NCBI GenBank assembly: GCA_910577315.1
Contig: CAJTME010000004.1
Coordinates: forward strand, 182,110 to 246,109
DNA length: 64,000 bases
From: an uncultured Muribaculaceae bacterium
GTDB taxonomy: Bacteria; Bacteroidota; Bacteroidia; Bacteroidales; Muribaculaceae
Reading direction: 5' to 3'
Shown in pieces: positions 60,816 through 64,000 of the stretch. The notes below the pieces were generated by a model. That model was not told the origin of the DNA and made no database searches. It saw only the letters and a program-made list of their open reading frames with translations. A program made the position numbers and the translations under genes. Position 1 is the first letter of the stretch, and the number at the start of each line of letters is the position of its first letter.

Positions 60816-61502
60816 ATGGCGTCAACCCACATCATAATAGTAGCTGCCGGCAGCGGCTCCCGATTCGGGGGGCCGCTGCCCAAGCAGTTCTGCAACCTCG
60901 GAGGTCGCCCGGTGCTGATGCACACCGTCGATGCGTTCCGCCGTGCCCTGCCCGGCGCGGGCATCACCCTTGTGCTCTCGCAAGACGGCAGCGACATCTG
61001 GCGCGGTCTTTGCGACACCCACGGCTTCGACTCGCCGGCGGTGGTCACAGGCGGACCCACACGCTACCGTTCGGTGTGCAATGCGATTGCCACCCTTCCC
61101 GCGGCGCTCGACTTCATCATGGTTCACGACGGGGCGCGTCCCTTCCCCCCCGCGGCGCTGTTGCGCGACTTTCAGGATTTGCTGGCCGGGAATTATTGCG
61201 GCCTTATTCCAGCCGTACCTGTCACCGATTCGCTGCGCATGGTCACAGCCGACGGCAACCGCGCCGTCGACCGCTCGGAATTCCGCGCCGTGCAGACACC
61301 TCAGATTTTCCGCGCCACCGGCTTCCTTGACGCCTACCGTCAGGTCAGCGGCAGCGACGAGCGTCTGTTCACCGACGATGCCTCGGTTCTCGACGCCTGC
61401 GGCATGCCCCTGATGCTCGCCCAAGGTTCATCGCGCAATATCAAGATAACCAATCCCGGCGACATCGCCCTGGCCGAATACTATCTCTCCAATCCCGAAT
61501 GA
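60816..61502 (+). CDS. ispD: 2-C-methyl-D-erythritol 4-phosphate cytidylyltransferase
   Basis: A 228-residue enzyme that makes CDP-methylerythritol in the MEP isoprenoid pathway. The CTP-binding loop IIVAAGSGSRFGGPLPKQF (about 6-24), VHDGARPFPP (about 107) and the segment RAVQTPQIFR (about 153) with TDDASVLDACG (about 184) are typical. The ATG at 60816 follows the glyA stop by three bases; a TTG one codon earlier is possible. It overlaps recG by four bases. Confidence 0.95.
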   Translation: MASTHIIIVAAGSGSRFGGPLPKQFCNLGGRPVLMHTVDAFRRALPGAGITLVLSQDGSDIWRGLCDTHGFDSPAVVTGGPTRYRSVCNAIATLPAALDFIMVHDGARPFPPAALLRDFQDLLAGNYCGLIPAVPVTDSLRMVTADGNRAVDRSEFRAVQTPQIFRATGFLDAYRQVSGSDERLFTDDASVLDACGMPLMLAQGSSRNIKITNPGDIALAEYYLSNPE

Positions 61503-63589
61503 ACTCGCTGAGGCGCCTCGACATAAAGTATGTGAAAGGCATCGGGCCGCAGAGAGCCGAATTGCTCACCAAGCAACTCGACATCCGCACCGCCTACGAC
61601 CTCGTCCACCATTTCCCCACATCCTATCTCGACCGCACGTCCATTTACACCATCCGCGAGCTCGCCGGCGAGATGCCCTACGTGCAGCTCAAGGGACGGT
61701 TCATCAGCTTCAACGTCCTCGGCGAGGGTGCCAAGACGCGCCTTACGGCCATGTTTTCCGACGGCTCCGGCACTATCGAGGTCACATGGTTCCAGGGAAT
61801 AAAACGCTTGCGCGAGATGTTGCGCACCGGGGTCGAATACATCATCTTCGGCAAACCGTCGACGTTCAACGGCCGCTGGCAGATGACCCACCCCGAAATA
61901 GACACCATCGAGAAAGCTGTCTCGCAGCAGGGCATGCGTGGCGTCTATCCCCTCACCGAAACCCTCCGTAACCGCTACATAACTTCACGCCAGATTCACA
62001 CCTGGATTTGCGATCTCCTGGACTCGCGTCCGGCTTTCGCCGAAACTCTTCCGCGCTCGGTAATCGAGGATTGCCGCCTTGTCAGTCTCGACACCGCCAT
62101 CCGCGAGCTTCACCGTCCCACCACCCCCTCCGCATTGCAGAAAGCGCGCGAGCGCATGAAGTTTGAGGAACTGTTCTATATCCAGACCGATATGCTCATC
62201 CGTTCGCGGCGCCGCAAGGGCCTCACCGAAGGGTTCCGCTTCGCCCGCGTCGGGAAATATTTCAACGACTTCTATTCGACCTGCCTGCCGTTCGACCTCA
62301 CGGGCGCGCAGAAGCGTGTGATTAAGGAAATCCGCGCCGATGTCAACACCGGGCGCCAGATGAACCGCCTCGTGCAGGGCGACGTCGGTTCCGGGAAGAC
62401 CCTCGTGGCGCTGATGACCATGCTTTTGGCCGTCGACAACGGCTATCAGGCCTGCATGATGGCTCCCACCGAAATTCTTGCCGGACAGCACTACGAGACC
62501 ATACGCTTGCTTGCCGCGCAGATTGGCATCAACGTGCGCCTTCTCACTGGCTCCACCCGCGCCAAAGAGCGCAGGGAAATTCATGCGCAGCTCCTCGACG
62601 GCTCGCTCCACATCCTCATCGGCACACATGCCGTGCTCGAAGACCCGGTGCAGTTCCACAACCTCGGTTTCGCGGTAATCGACGAGCAGCACCGTTTCGG
62701 AGTGGCCCAGCGGGCACGTCTATGGAAAAAGAACGTCAGGCCGCCTCATGTCCTGGTGATGACGGCCACCCCCATCCCCCGCACCCTCGCCATGACGGTC
62801 TACGGCGATTTGGACGTGTCGGTAATCGACGAACTTCCTCCGGGCCGCAAGCCTGTCACCACCATGCTGCGCTATGACGCGCAGCGCGAGCAGGTCTACC
62901 GCGGCATCGGTCGCCAGTTGGCCGAGGGACGGCAGGTCTACATTGTCTATCCGCTCATTGACGAGAACGACAAGCTCGAACTCCGTTCCCTTAACGAGGG
63001 CTATGAATCCATCTGCGAAATCTTTTCAAATTACCGCGTGGCGTTCGTCCACGGACGCCTCAAACCTGCCGAGAAGGACTATCAGATGGAACTTTTTGCC
63101 TCGGGGAAAGCCCAAATCCTGGTTGCGACCACCGTTATTGAGGTTGGCGTCAATGTCCCCAACGCCACCACCATGGTAATTGAGAATGCCGAACGGTTTG
63201 GCCTCAGCCAGCTTCATCAGCTGCGCGGACGTGTCGGACGCGGCGCCGACCAAAGCTATTGCATCCTCATGTCAAAGTACAAGATTGCCAAGGACACGCG
63301 CGAACGCCTCGAGCTGATGACGCGCACCACCGACGGTTTCATCATCGCCGAGGCCGATATGAAAATGCGCGGCCCCGGCGACATCGAGGGCACAATGCAG
63401 AGCGGCATCCCGTTTGAACTTCACATCGCCAACCTCGCCACCGACGGCGAAATCATTTCCATGGCCCGACAGGCCGCCGAACGCCTTCTTGACGCCGATC
63501 CCGGCCTGACCTCCCCCGCCAACAGCGCCTTCCGCGCCGCCCTCGCCGCCTCCATCTCCCGCACCAACGACTGGAGCCAAATATCATGA
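61499..63589 (+). CDS. recG: ATP-dependent DNA helicase RecG
   Basis: A 696-residue branch-migration helicase that remodels stalled replication forks. The N-terminal wedge/OB-fold domain (about 55-145, with PYVQLKGRFISFN and MTHPEID) precedes the SF2 core: motif I GDVGSGKTLVALMTM (about 297-311), motif II DEQHRFGVAQR (about 394), motif III VMTATPIPRTLAMT and motif VI QLRGRVGRGADQSYCILMS (about 575). The C-terminal TRG region is visible as MKMRGPGDIEGTMQSG. It ends the pyrB run; the hairpin repeat cluster begins directly after the stop. Confidence 0.96.
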   Translation: MNSLRRLDIKYVKGIGPQRAELLTKQLDIRTAYDLVHHFPTSYLDRTSIYTIRELAGEMPYVQLKGRFISFNVLGEGAKTRLTAMFSDGSGTIEVTWFQGIKRLREMLRTGVEYIIFGKPSTFNGRWQMTHPEIDTIEKAVSQQGMRGVYPLTETLRNRYITSRQIHTWICDLLDSRPAFAETLPRSVIEDCRLVSLDTAIRELHRPTTPSALQKARERMKFEELFYIQTDMLIRSRRRKGLTEGFRFARVGKYFNDFYSTCLPFDLTGAQKRVIKEIRADVNTGRQMNRLVQGDVGSGKTLVALMTMLLAVDNGYQACMMAPTEILAGQHYETIRLLAAQIGINVRLLTGSTRAKERREIHAQLLDGSLHILIGTHAVLEDPVQFHNLGFAVIDEQHRFGVAQRARLWKKNVRPPHVLVMTATPIPRTLAMTVYGDLDVSVIDELPPGRKPVTTMLRYDAQREQVYRGIGRQLAEGRQVYIVYPLIDENDKLELRSLNEGYESICEIFSNYRVAFVHGRLKPAEKDYQMELFASGKAQILVATTVIEVGVNVPNATTMVIENAERFGLSQLHQLRGRVGRGADQSYCILMSKYKIAKDTRERLELMTRTTDGFIIAEADMKMRGPGDIEGTMQSGIPFELHIANLATDGEIISMARQAAERLLDADPGLTSPANSAFRAALAASISRTNDWSQIS

Positions 63590-64000
63590 ACAATGCGCCA
63601 TGCGGCGCTACACGCGGTTGACGGGAGACAGGGTCGCCTGCGGCGACTACATATTTTTAAGGTTTGCCATCCGGGTGGGTTTGGCGCCTACGGCGCGACA
63701 TATTGTTGATTACCACAATATTCACATGGTAGGGGCGCTGCATGCAGCGCCCGCGCAAGCCACGCCACCATAAAACAATGCGCCTGCGGCGCTACACAAG
63801 GTCGTCGGAAAGCCAATGGCGCCCACAAGGGGCGCCTACATATTTTTGTTTTGCCATGCGGGTGGGTTTGGCGCCTGCGGCGCTACATATTGCTGTGGGA
63901 TTATTGGTGTTTTTATGTTTTGTTTTTCGACGATGTCAATGTTCACTTGCTGCCGGTTTGGTTTTAGGCCGCGGGGGCAGCTGCCGCCGGGAGGAGCGGG
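63590..64000. repeat. Non-coding region with a cluster of GC-rich hairpin repeats
   Basis: I find no credible gene in these 411 bases. At least seven short inverted repeats occur between 63595 and 63883: GCGCC/GGCGC stems at 63595-63608, 63684-63696, 63780-63792 and 63871-63883, GTCGCC/GGCGAC at 63633-63647, a perfect palindrome at 63733-63752, and GGCGCCC/GGGCGCC at 63818-63836. Most are followed by CTACA or TACATATT(TTT). Direct copies of 43 bases occur at 63663-63705 and 63850-63892 with three differences. The last 100 bases are T/G-rich, then GC-rich, with no clear gene. Confidence 0.85.

Noticed and set aside
63590..64000. CRISPR array in the terminal repeats
   Set aside because: Units differ in length and spacing, the spacers are themselves repeated, and no cas gene is near.

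Overview
The window comes from a member of the Bacteroidota, order Bacteroidales. A GC-rich Muribaculaceae-like gut lineage is my best guess, but that family placement is inference. Support: the promoters have the Bacteroidota form (a -7 box TAnnTTTG, sometimes with TTTG or TTG about 20 bases upstream). Start codons are rarely preceded by a clear Shine-Dalgarno. Several families are typical of the phylum: DUF4290, GSCFA next to a fused MurF-alanine racemase, class III fructose bisphosphatase, short type 3 ProS, a C4 zinc PyrI, a DPP-IV peptidase, TonB-dependent receptors and a TPR/PD40/OmpA lipoprotein. I see no rRNA, tRNA, CRISPR array, insertion sequence or prophage gene. Gene density is very high; the only long stretch without a gene is the last 410 bases.

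Layout. 1-11.8 kb (minus strand): ftsY, rimO, an isochorismate synthase-like gene, two SGNH/GDSL proteins and an MBOAT acyltransferase form a tightly overlapping chain. A second promoter then starts DUF4290, rimM, a small acidic protein and an OmpA-domain protein; proS has its own promoter and a partial glycosyltransferase lies at the edge. 11.8-23.1 kb: an EamA transporter converges on fbp, followed by clpP-clpX, recQ, a sugar kinase-RapZ fusion with a MurU-like nucleotidyltransferase, and pyrK-pyrD. 23.2-28.5 kb: a TonB receptor with an exported DUF362 lipoprotein, converging on a second TonB receptor paired with a small heavy-metal (HMA) protein. 28.5-39.2 kb: a PorE-like lipoprotein, GSCFA, murF-alr, tgt, an LptF/G-type permease, a small ferredoxin, an AI-2E family permease and an MFS transporter. 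39.2-52.5 kb: efp, a very large PEP/pyruvate-binding-domain protein with receiver-like modules and a coiled-coil partner, DPP-IV, an unknown membrane protein, miaA, an exported unknown protein, recR, a GNAT acetyltransferase, a nucleoside phosphorylase and a SIMPL protein. 52.5-64 kb: a possible structured RNA, a diiron hemerythrin-LuxR regulator, dprA, a thioesterase, an exported Ntn hydrolase, an ECF sigma factor with a membrane partner, the pyrB-pyrI-flavin reductase-glyA-ispD-recG run, and a cluster of GC-rich hairpin repeats.

Themes. Cell-envelope work recurs: MurNAc-type salvage (kinase-RapZ plus MurU-like), MurF-Alr, lipopolysaccharide export, surface O-acylation and outer-membrane receptors. 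Pyrimidine synthesis is split over two places (pyrK-pyrD and pyrB-pyrI). Most of the window is core chromosome. The features most worth follow-up are the kinase-RapZ fusion, the RIC-like diiron LuxR regulator with its double promoter, the receiver/PPDK-like protein without catalytic domains, promoter boxes lying almost on start codons, and the terminal hairpin repeat cluster.
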